NCBI GenBank assembly: GCA_000827265.1
Contig: KN834878.1
Coordinates: forward strand, 24,198-88,197
Direction: 5' to 3'
Length of the DNA: 64,000 nt
From: Collybiopsis luxurians FD-317 M1
Lineage: Eukaryota; Basidiomycota; Agaricomycetes; Agaricales; Omphalotaceae
Made by a program: the position numbers and the translations under genes. Each line of letters starts with the position of its first letter. The stretch's first letter is position 1. The notes under the pieces were generated by a model that was given only the letters and a program-made list of their open reading frames with translations, did not search any database and was not told the DNA's origin. This document shows positions 1 to 10,959 of this stretch, piece after piece.

Positions 1-249
1 AATACTGCTACTCCAAATTATGAGGATCTGGAAGAGTCAAGACAACTTCCACCCACTGATCTGGACTGCAGGCTACTAATAGTATCTGAATAAAGAGGTG
101 AATACTGGGTGAGGATGTCCAATGGGGTTTGAGAATTCAAACCCTCCTCAGAAAAGGCTCAAAGAGAGGAGAATGAGTTCTTTTCAGAAAGAACTGTGAG
201 ACATTTGGCATTGCAAAATGCCAGCAACATGCTGATGAGTGCAATAAAT

Positions 250-2460
250 CCTTGAGACAAGGACATTCACCTAGCAAAGCAGTACAAGGAGAGAATTCAT
301 GGGGATGTGGGAGGCTCATGGGTAATAAGAGCCCAGATGGACCCAGTAATAGACAAGCTAGAAGCTGCTATGACTGCAGGGGATCCTCATACAAGTCTCA
401 AAACCTAAACCAAGCAGGAGATTTTCTCTTCCAGAGCAGAACATTTGCAAGCTGGAAGTTTGAAAGTACATATTGGAGGTGAAATCCCTCTCAATGCAGC
501 CCTACAATTGGAAAGATGGGCTGCCCGAGACAAGTATGCCATCTTGGCAACTCATTTTGCCAATGAAACTCACCCTGTGGGCCAATATTCCAAACAAACA
601 GTGACAGAGCCTGATTTGGGATGTTCACTGTGGCCAAATCACCTAGGATTTAGAACTGATGGTCCAACATATTACAGGAGATAAACACCCAAAGCTTTCC
701 ATGAGAATAATCAATTGGAAGTACCCATTTGGAATGCAAGGGGCCTGGTCAATTCCCCAAATACTACCAGACTGGGAATTCCTTTCTCATTTTGATATTC
801 AGATCCTGGAAACACAGCCTGAGTCAATGAACAGCAAAACCAATGGGAGATGTTGGGACCAGGTCAGGTAAAACAGTGGAATATGGCATATACCCCACCT
901 TTGGGGGAAAGGAACAAATTCAAGAATAAAGGATTTAATTTTGTAAGAAGTCAAAATGACTGGAATCTCTCAATTTCTGAAGATCAGCTTTGCCCTTTAG
1001 CTCTCAAGACTCATCATCTGATGCCCCCACTAGAGAAAAAGGAATTCACCACCCTATGGAACATAAAGGGTGTAGGGAAAGTGGGTAATCCTTTTGCTAG
1101 GGAATCAAGTTGCCAGATTCCCCAACTATCAAGAACCACAGAAGCTCCTCCTCAACAGCCTGTGGTTCAACAAACAGTGCATGTCCCACCACCAGTAGTG
1201 GTGGAAACTGCTCCTCAGGCTGCAGGGTTCACTCCACCTGTATTTACAGCTGCTCCTAGGCAATATGTCCATCCAACTGGCAAAAATTTTGACTTGATAC
1301 CTGCAATTCCACATAGAATACTAGGACAAGTGCCGAATGATTATCACCCTGCAGTCTCAATGCATTAAGACTCCACCAGAGTCTCAGCTGAACAATATTG
1401 GAGATCAGGGGCTTGGGAGTTTAGACCTTACATAGCTGAACCTACATACAACTACTCAAATCATGCCAGTACCTACAGAGGTTATGGCATAGTGGGAGCT
1501 CCAGGAGGACCTCCAGGGGGACCTCCATATGGAGGAGTCATGCAGATGGGAGGAATTAGTGACAGAAATTCAGAAAGAGAAAGGGGTAGTAGAAAGGGCA
1601 GTTTTAGGGGAGGATTGGGAGGTGGTGGACCAGGGGGACCAGGAGAACCAGAAGAACCAGGTAGTCCAGGAGAACCACCCAATGATCCTGACAATTGGGG
1701 TTCAAATCAGGACACATATTGGCACCCAGCAAATGGATGGGTAGCTGTACAAGGTCCCAGAGGTGAGAGGGGAGAACTGGGTCCTGCAGGACAAGATGTG
1801 AGTCAGATTCCTGAGTTCAATCAGTGAAAAGATTCACTAAATAAGGAAGCAAAACTTGATGTCAAAAAGCCTGACCCCTTCAAAGGTTCTGATAGATGGA
1901 AATGGGAGCCTTTCCTCTCACAAGTTCATCATACTTTCATGGCCAAACCTACTATCTATGAGAACAGCTCAGACAAAATTGGTTTTGCTATCTCATATCT
2001 GACAGGAGCAGCAGCTATCCACTATAACAACTTGCTGAAACAGGAAGAGGCTGGTATACTTGTACCTGCTCTCCATACTTGGATTGATTTCATTGGGGAA
2101 TTCACATTGTACTTTGGGCTATTCGACCCTGCATGAGATGCACAGGTGAAGCTGGCCTGGATCAACCAGATGAACAATGAGTCATTTGTAACATTCATCA
2201 TTTGATTCCAGGAGTATGCATTCAAGATGGGATAAAGTGCAGCTTTGTTGTGATTTCTGACTCCTTGGATGATGAAAGCAGCAATTTAGATACATTATCC
2301 TGTCCTCTAAAGAAGAGGAAAGTCATCAAGAGAGGTACGCAACATCCATTTTCATTCCTGCCTACTTTGCCTTACACTGTGCCAGAATCCAATAGCTCAG
2401 TATCATCTACTGACCCAACCATAACATCTCATGAGTCATTTGGATTTTTTTCATGCTTTC
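250..2460 (+). pseudogene. Ty3/gypsy Gag remnant
   Basis: Decayed capsid gene of a Ty3/gypsy retrotransposon. The clearest part is at 1863-2240, which reads KPDPFKGSDRWKWEPFL, then a stretch with ISYLTGAAAIHYNN, the shape of basidiomycete retrotransposon Gag proteins (Retrotrans_gag type). Upstream, 850-1830 is Pro/Gln- and Gly/Pro-rich low-complexity sequence usual in Gag N-termini. The frame is interrupted by TGA at about 2134 and 2203 where Arg would fit, and by other stops after 2230. No zinc knuckle, protease or polymerase follows, so only the 5' part remains. The LTRs were not found. Seen: the motif and stops. Inferred: the family. Confidence 0.7.
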
Positions 2461-2743
2461 AATAACACTGATAACCACCTTACTAAGCTGACACCTATGT
2501 GCTTGTAATGCCTCCTCTACCTTCAGATAATCAACAAAAGTGGGAGCCGAATAGTGAGATTTATTCTAACCAATACCAAGTGTGGAATCGCAAGGGAGAC
2601 TTGTCTCTGAATTTTGATAATCTTTGATATAACTTTGTTGCGCAACATGATGTGTCCGTCAAGTTCCATTCCTTAACCCACCCCCCTCCCCCTTTTCTCG
2701 CTAACTATTCTCAAAATCATACTCATGCTTCCTCCTGTCCCTG

Positions 2744-2915
2744 CATGTTTGATATTAGCTATATACCCATCTACTTCATACTCGTAATTCCCTTTTAATC
2801 TATTCACATGTTTGATATTTACTTATACCCACCTATTTCATCCTTGTACTTCCCTTCTAATCTATTCCATATGTTTGATATTTACTCTATACCCACCTAT
2901 GGACTACCTTTTCAA
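2744..2915. repeat. Tandem repeat, 62-63 bp x about 2.8
   Basis: Three successive units begin with the motif CATGTTTGATATTWRCT (at 2744, 2807 and about 2869) and carry ATACCCACCTA and CTTCTAATCTATTC later in the unit. The units are imperfect. No coding potential is seen. Confidence 0.8.
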
Positions 2916-3009
2916 GCACCACCGATGGTTAGCTGGTCATTGTGAATTTATACTAATGTCACTTTATAATGCTTACTTAGGTGTATGGATGTGCATGCAA
3001 CTTTGGGCT

Positions 3010-3102
3010 TAGGTGTGGTTTTGAACTTGGGTGCAGTTTTGAACCTAGGTGGTTTTGAACCTGGGTGGTTTTGAACTTGGGCATGGATCTGAACTTAGGT
3101 GC
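3010..3102. repeat. Short degenerate tandem repeat (GGTTTTGAACYTGGGT)
   Basis: Five or so degenerate copies of a 16-20 bp unit containing TTTTGAACYTGGG follow one another. It is minisatellite-like and noncoding. Confidence 0.75.
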
Positions 3103-3817
3103 ACTTGGAGAATCAAGTACTGAAAGCCAATTCCAACATGTAGGTCACAGAAAACAGGTCTTTGTATAAGGGCATGAAACAAAGCTGGCGCATGAAAGTT
3201 GACAAGCGGGGCAGGTCTTATTTTTTCACTCATTTGAACACCATACACAAGCCCTATCGAAAGCCATACGCAGATGCAGGTAAGTATACTTACGCTTCAC
3301 ATTATTGACAAAGGAGAGTTGAACTTACGCTGACTGAATGCACACTAAGTAATTACTTTAGAAAGTATTTTGCCGGTTTCAGGAAGAGGCGCTGGTCGAT
3401 GCAAGGTGGACAGGGGGTTTAAATGTGTTTGATGCATCCAAAGGAAGATATAGATCGAGGATATTAAGACCTTCATGAGCCTTGCCAAGGGAACGCGGGT
3501 CAGATACTGATGCTTATTCACTTGCGAGCCGCTCGGATCTCAAGCCTCAGGCCCCTGTGGCTGTTTTTTTGGTGCGTTTCCGAGTCGGTAATCGGGATAC
3601 TAACTTGGAAGTTGGCAACTTGAACGCTAAGCGATCGTGCTGCTGATGCAGATCTTGTTGCAAGCCCCTCAAGCCTTAGTGGCCGTTTTCTTTGTGCGTC
3701 TCTATGTCGGTATATCAACAGTTGCGGGACGAACAAAGTTAGAACAGTGGGCGGTCGTAACTTGGGCTGTGAATGTGAATGTAATTACGCATTAGAGATT
3801 GGTAAAAGCCCAACTGA

Positions 3818-3835
3818 GGCGCCCAATTAGGCGCC
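3818..3835. promoter_or_regulatory. Paired GGCGCC sites upstream of the RabGAP gene
   Basis: Two GGCGCC palindromes are separated by the six bases CAATTA, about 95 bp before the RabGAP start codon. A similar pair lies 48-80 bp upstream of the WDR5-like gene. A role as a transcription factor site is an inference from position and similarity only. Confidence 0.3.
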
Positions 3836-3928
3836 GAAGCGCGCTGGCTTGTTGCACTCCTCTTCCCGCCTTCATCTAGCCCATTTACCGAGACTCGTTC
3901 AGATCCTTTTTACTCGTCACTCTGAACG

Positions 3929-6900
3929 ATGTCCACAATCTCTACCGCTCTACGAAACTTCAAAGAACCAACAAAAGAGCAAATAACACAGAACTTTTTC
4001 TCTTTGCCTTCAGTTCCTGCAGGTAAAGATGTCGGCGGGGTCGAGAAGATGGATATCAACGCGGTGCTGAGTTTGGGTGCGGCCGGAGAGGAAGATGCGT
4101 ATGTGAGTGCGCAAGCTACTCACTGGCCCTCATGATAGTGATAATTTCTCGGATAGGCTGGCAAGTTGTACCTGATGGCACCCTACCTGGCGTTTTCATC
4201 TCTGGATAAGAAATCTGTGCGCTTTACGATCCCTTTATCGACCATACGGCGTGTAGAAAGGCTTAATGCTCGTGCTGGCATATATGCCCTCAGTCTCTCT
4301 CTATGGCATGGAGGCAAAATAGTACGTGTAACTTGCCAGTCATCACATCCAATTCTGGATCTTAACTTGCTCTTTTTCAGATCGTTCAATTAACTTCTCT
4401 CAGACCGACGGCAGATTTGTTCTCTTCCCTTCTCCGCGATGCGCTCAAGATTGAACTCGAACGAGGGAGGATGAAGGCTGTGAAAGGTTTCGTAAAGACT
4501 TGTTATTCAGAGGTTTTAATTTCGTCGGCGGCACCTAGTCAGGCTGAGGAAAAGGACGAGGCTAACAATGCGGATGGAGGTGTCATCTCCGAATCCTCAG
4601 AATCATCCTTCCACGGCGGTCTCGGTCTCCGATTCAAGTTTCCCGGTGATCCCAAAAAGTAAGCCCTTTTGCCGTGATCACTGCCCCCTTACGACCAACC
4701 ATTTCTCTTCCAAAAATAGGCTTAGAGAAGCTTCAAAGATAAAGTTATGGACGACGTATCTAAAGAGTGAGTGACGCATCCTCTCCCTATAGCTATGCAC
4801 CTCGATCTAACAACCATCCAGCCCATGGTCGCAACCTCACCCTCTTGCGCTACCCCCAATGTACACGACTCGTCCAAGTCGGCCTACCCAACCGCCTTCG
4901 AGGTGAAATGTGGGAAACACTCTCTGGCTCGATTTTCCTCCGATATTCGAACCCAGGGTTATACCACGATTTGTTGGAAAAAAATACAGGGAGGACGACC
5001 ACGTCTACAGAGGACATTGAAAAGGATTTGCATAGGAGTTTGCCGGAGTATGCTGGATATCAATCCGAGGAGGGGATTGGGGCGCTGAGGAGAGTATTGC
5101 AGGCGTATTCGTTTAAGAACCCAGAGTTGGGGTATTGTCAGGTACGACGCGATTATTTCTTTTCTTTTGGGGTTCGTGAAGCTTAACATGGGTTACTCCA
5201 GGCTATGAATATCCTTGCTGCTGCTATTTTGATGTACGGGAGTTTCTCTGCTTTTACAATTGTGAGACCTCTAACCGGTTTCGTTTCTAGTTACATGTCC
5301 GAAGAACAAGCGTTCTGGCTCTTAGAAGTCCTATGTGATCGTCTGTTGCCAGGATATTATGCGTTCGTCTTTCCCTTCCCCTTCCCCGTCGTACTTGCGG
5401 ATTCTCTCGTATACTCAAACATCTTTTTGACAGGCCTTCCATGCACGGAACGCTTCTCGATCAGCGAGTGTTCGAGTCTCTTGTGCAGAGGTGTCTACCA
5501 ATTATCCATGATCATTTCACTGCGGTAGACGTACAGCTGTCGGTTGCGTCACTTCCGTGGTTCCTCAGTTTGTGAGTGCCCTCCGTCTACCATACGCCGT
5601 TCTGATTTTTGATGTTTGGTGTTTGAACAGGTATATCAACAGTATGCCAATGGTATTCGCGTTCCGAATAGTTGATTGCTTCTTCTGTATGGGTCCCAAG
5701 GTTTTGTTCCAAGTGGGGTGAGTGATGGGTCATCACTTCGCGTTGACATTCAATGGTCTAATAATCTTTTCTTAGCCTTGGTTAGTTGATCTATACCTGA
5801 GGTTACCGATGAGGAAGTATCTCATGCTTGATCCAGCTATACTGAAAATCAACGGAGAGAAGCTGTTACAAATTCAAGATGATGGAGGGTTCTTGAAGTA
5901 CGTGTATATCTGTGCGACTACTTAGAAGAAGAGCTTATACTTGATTCTCATCTAGCTTGATGCGCGACTACTTTGCCTCCCTCGGCGACTCTGCCCACCC
6001 CAACTCGAGCGACCCCCGCGCGCGCGCCATCACCCGGTTCCAAGAACTTCTCCTCGTCTCCTTCCGCGAATTCTCCGTCATCACCGACGACCTCATCCTT
6101 TCCGAACGTAAACGGTTCCGGAACGAGATTATCAACAGTATAGAAATGTTTTCGAAAAGGAGCGCGATTAGGGGATTGAGAAGTTTGGGCAGGTTCGGGA
6201 AGGACCAGGTGGGGTTGGTGTATGATGCCCTCTACCAGGCCATGTGTGTTGTTCCGCCGCCTCCGCCGACGACGACGACGGTGGGGATGGTGGGGAAAGG
6301 GACTTCGACGGCGGGACAGGTGCCGACGGGGACGTTGTTGAATGAGGGGCAAGTGGAGGAGAAGCCGGAGACGAGGATCGAGCTCAAGACGTTCCAGTAC
6401 TTCCTAAGTGAGATTGCTACGTGGGCGAGGGATGAGAAGATTGTTAGGAATGGATTTCAGGTGGGTTTGATGTTTGTTTGCCCCACCCCTTCCCCCTCCC
6501 CTTCATCCTCCTCCTTCTCAATTCCTCTCCCCTTCCGTCTTCCTATTTCCCTTCTCCTACTTCTTTCCTTCCGTCTTTCCTCTTTCCTCTTCCCTCCTTC
6601 CATTTCACCTGTTCCTGCCAAATACTAACGGAGTTGAAATCGTTTCAGCAACGTGTCGATAGGGAAGTCGCCGAACACGAGTTCATTGATAGGTTGTTCT
6701 TCTACTGGGACACTTCATGCTGTGGCGCTCTTTCATTTCAGGTGAGTAGGAGAAGAAGGAAGATGAACGAAACGTATGCTTACGTTCGCCATGACCAATT
6801 AATTGGTTTTCCTTCTTTTAGGATCTCGTCTCTGGCCTAGACGGCGTCATGTTCAATGACCTGATGGAAAATATCGAATGGTTCTTCAATCTACACGATA

Positions 6901-8281
6901 AGAACAAGGACGGGTTCTTGACGAAGGATGAAGTATTGACTGTTTCGGAATCATTTTTGGTATGTGTGCCTTACGTCACGACCCTCTGTCTTGCCGAGAT
7001 GCAAAGGCTAACAAGAACTAGTTCATCTTCAGGTTCGAAGTGGGCGATGCGTACCTCGGCGCTGTCAGTCGTTTCATGACCAACGCGTTCGAGTATGGGG
7101 ATGCTCTTTTGGCTGATGGACCGGATGGACCTGGGACGGGTGCGACTATACAGAGTGGGGAGCCCGGAGTAGATGGTGAACCGCGTTCGCCGCTTCCTTC
7201 AGCTATACCGAATAATCAGCCGTATCTTAACCTCGCAACGTACGTTTGAGATTGCTTCAGTTTTTGAGCTTTGGTTACTAAATCAATCTCGTCCCCTACC
7301 TTTTCCTCTTCCTTTCCTCCACACTCGAAACCACTCCACACAGATTCCGTATGGTCGTCCTAGCTGACGAAATTCTAGAATCCTTCTTCGAAACCGACCT
7401 CTCGGCCTCTTTCCGATTGGACCCGGTCGCAGATCTCGAGTTGCCAACGTCAAACAGCGGGCTGCTCGGAGAATTCTGGTCGACTATTGCTACGGATACC
7501 AATAAGAAGATGTTCAATATGTTCACGGATGAGATTGGGAAGACGATCGGGAGGCATCAGGTCGGTGGAGATGGTTTTTTCTTTTGTTCCTCGTTGAGAA
7601 ATATCAAACTGATAATGCCATCTACGCCACGCTAGGTTATCCATCGTCCGTCTATTGGGAGATACAAGTCTTTGGAGGAGCCTAAAGCGAGAGAGTCTCT
7701 ACTTTCACCCGGGATGCGACACTCCGAATCAAAATCGAGTCTTCGTTCGGCTACGAGTTCGTCATCGTTACGACCTCCTCCGTCTCCTTCATCTCAATCG
7801 AAGGTCCTACCGCCGGCTCCCGGGGCAGGTGGTACTGCTACTACAATTACGACTACAACTACAACACAGAGCAAGTCTTCGCAGCAGCAGCAGTCACCGC
7901 CAAGTGCAGTCGGATATTCGCCGATCGTTCAAGCTGCGAACGCAGCGCTCTTGTCACGTCCAGCGTTTACGATAGACGACGCGAAGGATGAGGATGAGGA
8001 GGACGGAGAGGATGATTTGGAGACGGGAGATCAGGTTATGGATGAGGTGGGTCTTTCTCCGCGTCTCTATGCCAACTGCTCACCTTCGTCTTTCCCCTAC
8101 GCATTTCATTTACCTAGGTCGACGCATTCCTGGAGGCACATGATTCGGGTTTGTCAGACGCTGATAAGGAAGTAGCGAAAGGTAAAATTAACCAGGATTA
8201 ACCGTTCTTTCCTTTGATCTGACGCTCACACGCCTATCTTCCTTCTTTTTAGATTTATTAAAAGCGGAACCAGTCAAATAA
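3929..8281 (+). CDS. RabGAP with GRAM, TBC and EF-hand domains (Gyp2/TBC1D8-9 type)
   Basis: GTPase-activating protein for Rab GTPases in vesicle traffic. About 18 exons give roughly 1,000 residues. Exon 1 starts [19 protein letters not shown] domain follows ([17 protein letters not shown], about residues 58-170), then the TBC domain (about 230-470). This holds both catalytic fingers: IEKDLHR (the IxxDxxR arginine finger, 5008-5031) and GYCQ (the glutamine finger, 5131-5142). An EF-hand loop ([12 protein letters not shown], 6898-6933) lies near residue 640, and a Ser/Gln-rich acidic tail ends at TAA 8279-8281. This order matches yeast Gyp2/Mdr1 and animal TBC1D8/9. Splicing needs a 5-nt exon (5776-5780). 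The gene is CpG-rich and free of stops, so it is probably functional. The Rab target cannot be told. Confidence 0.9.
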
Positions 8282-8729
8282 AGCAGGAGTAGGAATACCA
8301 TAGTAGAACTGGTTTTTGTCACAATATTATGGACTCAATTCACTTTGCTTGTTCTCGGGCACTCTCAAGTCGTGTATCTATTAACTACAAGCAGTCATTT
8401 GTCGTACTACTCCAACCAAATAAAAAAAATGCTGGGCAAAAATAAGTGGCAGACGGTCCCCTTCGTAATGTATTCGGGCAAACACTTTGGGTGAAGAGTC
8501 CCTACCCCAAACACGCATGTTTTCCGGACGTCAATGTGGCGATATTACATTTTATACGGTTGATTTACAGTAATACAGTACACGACATTTGAAAATACAT
8601 AAAAATATGAGAATGAAAATGTGTGTATATGTAGATCGATCACATCGCACGACGCAAAAAAAAAAAAAAAGCCTAAAGGCTCGGGTCCCGGGAGAGAGAA
8701 CGAGAGAATGGAGTGTCTTGCCAGACTTA
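8282..8729. other. Convergent 3' intergenic region
   Basis: A 448-bp gap between two convergent genes. It holds the 3' ends of both transcripts, an A15 run near 8658 and little else. No ORF with family features was seen. Confidence 0.6.
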
Positions 8730-10272
8730 TCAAGTCTTGGGCTGAGTTCGAGCCTGCCCTTGCTGTCCAGGTCGACCACGATCCTCCCAGATTTTGATTG
8801 ATAGATCAGAATCTATAGAGCCTGTGGCGATCATGTTTTGAGAAGGGTGAGTCTGAAACGGTATCAGACAGGGTACCGAAGGAAAGAGGAAAAGAAAGGA
8901 CATACCGCTACTGCTACCACCACATCTGAGTAACAGCCACGAAATGAGTAAGAGAAAACAACTTTCTTTGGTTTCGCGCTCACCGTGATGATCTTCCAAG
9001 ACCTGTACAATCTCACGAGTTTGAAGATCCCAAATATAAACCTTGTGGTCCTCGCTGCCGCCAATGATCCACTTGCCGCCGGTGACGCTAAAACAAGCAG
9101 ATATACAGTATTTCGAATTTACGTGGCCGGTGTAAGTTTTCAGACAGCGGTGATTCTTGTAGTCCCATAAACGAATGGCGCTATCGTGTGCGGTGGAGAG
9201 GATGTATTTGGAGTTTGGAGAGAATTGAACCTGTTGACTGAGAGGAGGGGGCTTGTCAGCGCGTTCGTCGAGTCCGAGAAAAAGACGGACCAAATTGCAT
9301 TGTGGTCTTCGGCGAGGGTTTTCAGGCACTGTCCGTTCGACGTATTCCATATACGGCTGCGACAGGTCGACCGTTAGGATCGTGCAAAAAGATTAGAGAA
9401 TAAGGGTACACCACGCACATTAGCCCATCCAGAGCACAGGATACGATCAAATCTGAATCCCTATTAAAGTGGACTGCAGTCACATAGTCCAGGTGAGCGT
9501 GCAGTGTCTTGACGCATTTTCCTAAAGCGATGGGGAAACAGGCGAATTATGATTTGAAAAAAGAAAAGGTCCCCTAAGTCAAGAGTTGGGTCCTTACCCT
9601 TTCTGGCATCCCATATTTTAATATCGCCATCGCATGCCCCAGAAACGAGAAGTGTTGAGGTGGAATTGTAATTTAGGCAAAATACCCATTTGGAGTGCCC
9701 TTTCAAAAGCTTGTGCGTTAAGCCCTTCACTCGATGAGCATTAGGATATATTATGATAGAAATGTTAGCAGTTTGACTACATACTGTATCGACCTCCCAT
9801 ATTCGAATCGTAGTGTCATCAGATGCAGATGCGAGGTACACGCTATCTGAGGACCACGATAAATCTGAAAGTCCGGCCGTGTGACCAGACAGGTTTCTGA
9901 TAAGTTCTCCAGTAAAGGGCGACCATATTTTTACGATATTTTCGGCTCCTGAAAGGAAAAGTTGGTCAATGATGAACAACTTTATTGGCGCGTTTGATAA
10001 GACGAACCACATGAAGCGAGAAGTGTGCCGTCCGGACTGAATTTTACCGCGGAGATGGACATTGTATGTCCATTGAGGGTATGTCGGAGCGAATAGTGCG
10101 GCCTTTCTCTGGCAGGAGCTGGAGCTGGCTGAGTTGGAATTGCTGGTGGAGGTGGCGGAGGTACCGCAGGCGGTGCGGGGGCATGTTCCGGAACTTGAGG
10201 GTCATCTTCAGTGGTCTGTGACGCATTATCATCATCTGTAGAAGAGTCGTCCATCCCAGCTAGGGGATCCAT
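8730..10272 (-). CDS. WDR5/Swd3-like WD40 protein (COMPASS subunit)
   Basis: Seven-bladed WD40 propeller that, in its family, scaffolds the Set1/MLL histone H3 lysine-4 methyltransferase complex in the nucleus. The protein starts at ATG 10272 (MDPLAGMDDSS) with an acidic and Pro-rich N-terminal tail of about 60 residues. The repeats follow in several exons: LNGHTMSISAVKFSPDGTLLASC, then NIVKIWSPFTGELIRNLSGH, TIRIWEVDT, LLKGHSKWVFCLNY, IKIWDARKGK, then SPNSKYILSTAHDSAIRLWD and KVYIWDLQTREIVQVLEDH. The end is IKIWEDRGRPGQQG and TGA at 8730-8732. The SxxDxTIRxW and GHSKWVFC blades are typical of WDR5 orthologues. Introns are short; exact borders are not all fixed. It is divergent from the TEA gene. 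Confidence 0.9.
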
Positions 10273-10959
10273 TGGAAAAAAAAAAAATTCTATGGACAAA
10301 GTACGGGGCAAAAGGGCAAGGCGCCTAATTGTGTTAATTTGGTAAGGCGCCTCAAGATTCAACAAAGACAAACAAGGCGGCTAGTGCGGCATTTCACAGA
10401 CTTGACTTCCATCGTTCAAGCAACTTCCTCGAAATCTTTGGGCGTTTCGGGGTTTTAATCCACTCCAGATGGACCAAGCCCAAATTTCAAATCAATCTTG
10501 CGCTACAGAACCCATTTCTCTGGCCTTTCTTGGTACTCATACATTGCACACATGTATGTTGCTTCAAATGGTCAAGCCTATCGTCCAGAAGTCCCCCAGA
10601 AATGTCGTGACTCGTCAGTGTGTTTGATGTTTGGAATACATAGCCCGAATGACCGAGCTCGAGTGTATAGAGAGCAAATTAAACATTTTATAAGCCTGAG
10701 CGAATCTTCTTCGGGTGCATTTGCCATTCGACTGTATAGGAAATAGCATAGAGTTATATAAAATGGACGAAAGCTCCTTGAAGGTAAATAACATCTTTAG
10801 CTGTGGTTACTATCACAAAATTTCGCATTCGATCAAACTCGTTCAGGGAAGAGATCGTTCCGACTGCGAAGTCAATCTTCATGTATATTTTTCGCCGACT
10901 TTTCACCGCTTACTTCGTATCCCCTATAGCCTGCCAAAAGGGCTGCTTCCCTGTTCGTT
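10273..10959. promoter_or_regulatory. Divergent promoter region between WDR5-like and TEA-domain genes
   Basis: A 687-bp spacer shared by two divergent genes. It carries two GGCGCC palindromes (10320-10325 and 10346-10351) 48-80 bp upstream of the WDR5-like start. An ORF at 10715-11020 overlaps the TEA start but shows no family features, so it is probably leader sequence. Confidence 0.45.

Larger units (their letters stand above)
2470..3928. other. Intergenic stretch with local repeats
   Basis: No convincing gene. It contains a three-copy 62-63 bp tandem repeat (2744-2915), a short GGTTTTGAAC-type repeat (3010-3102) and two diverged copies of a GC-richer segment (about 3524-3610 and 3655-3735, each with a GTGCGT...GTCGGTA core). 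The last 120 bp act as the upstream region of the RabGAP gene. Confidence 0.6.

Noticed and set aside
1482..1830. Collagen-like Gly-Pro-rich ORF on both strands
   Set aside because: It is the low-complexity N-terminal part of a retrotransposon Gag; the Gag core follows directly and no signal peptide or regular Gly-X-Y run is present.
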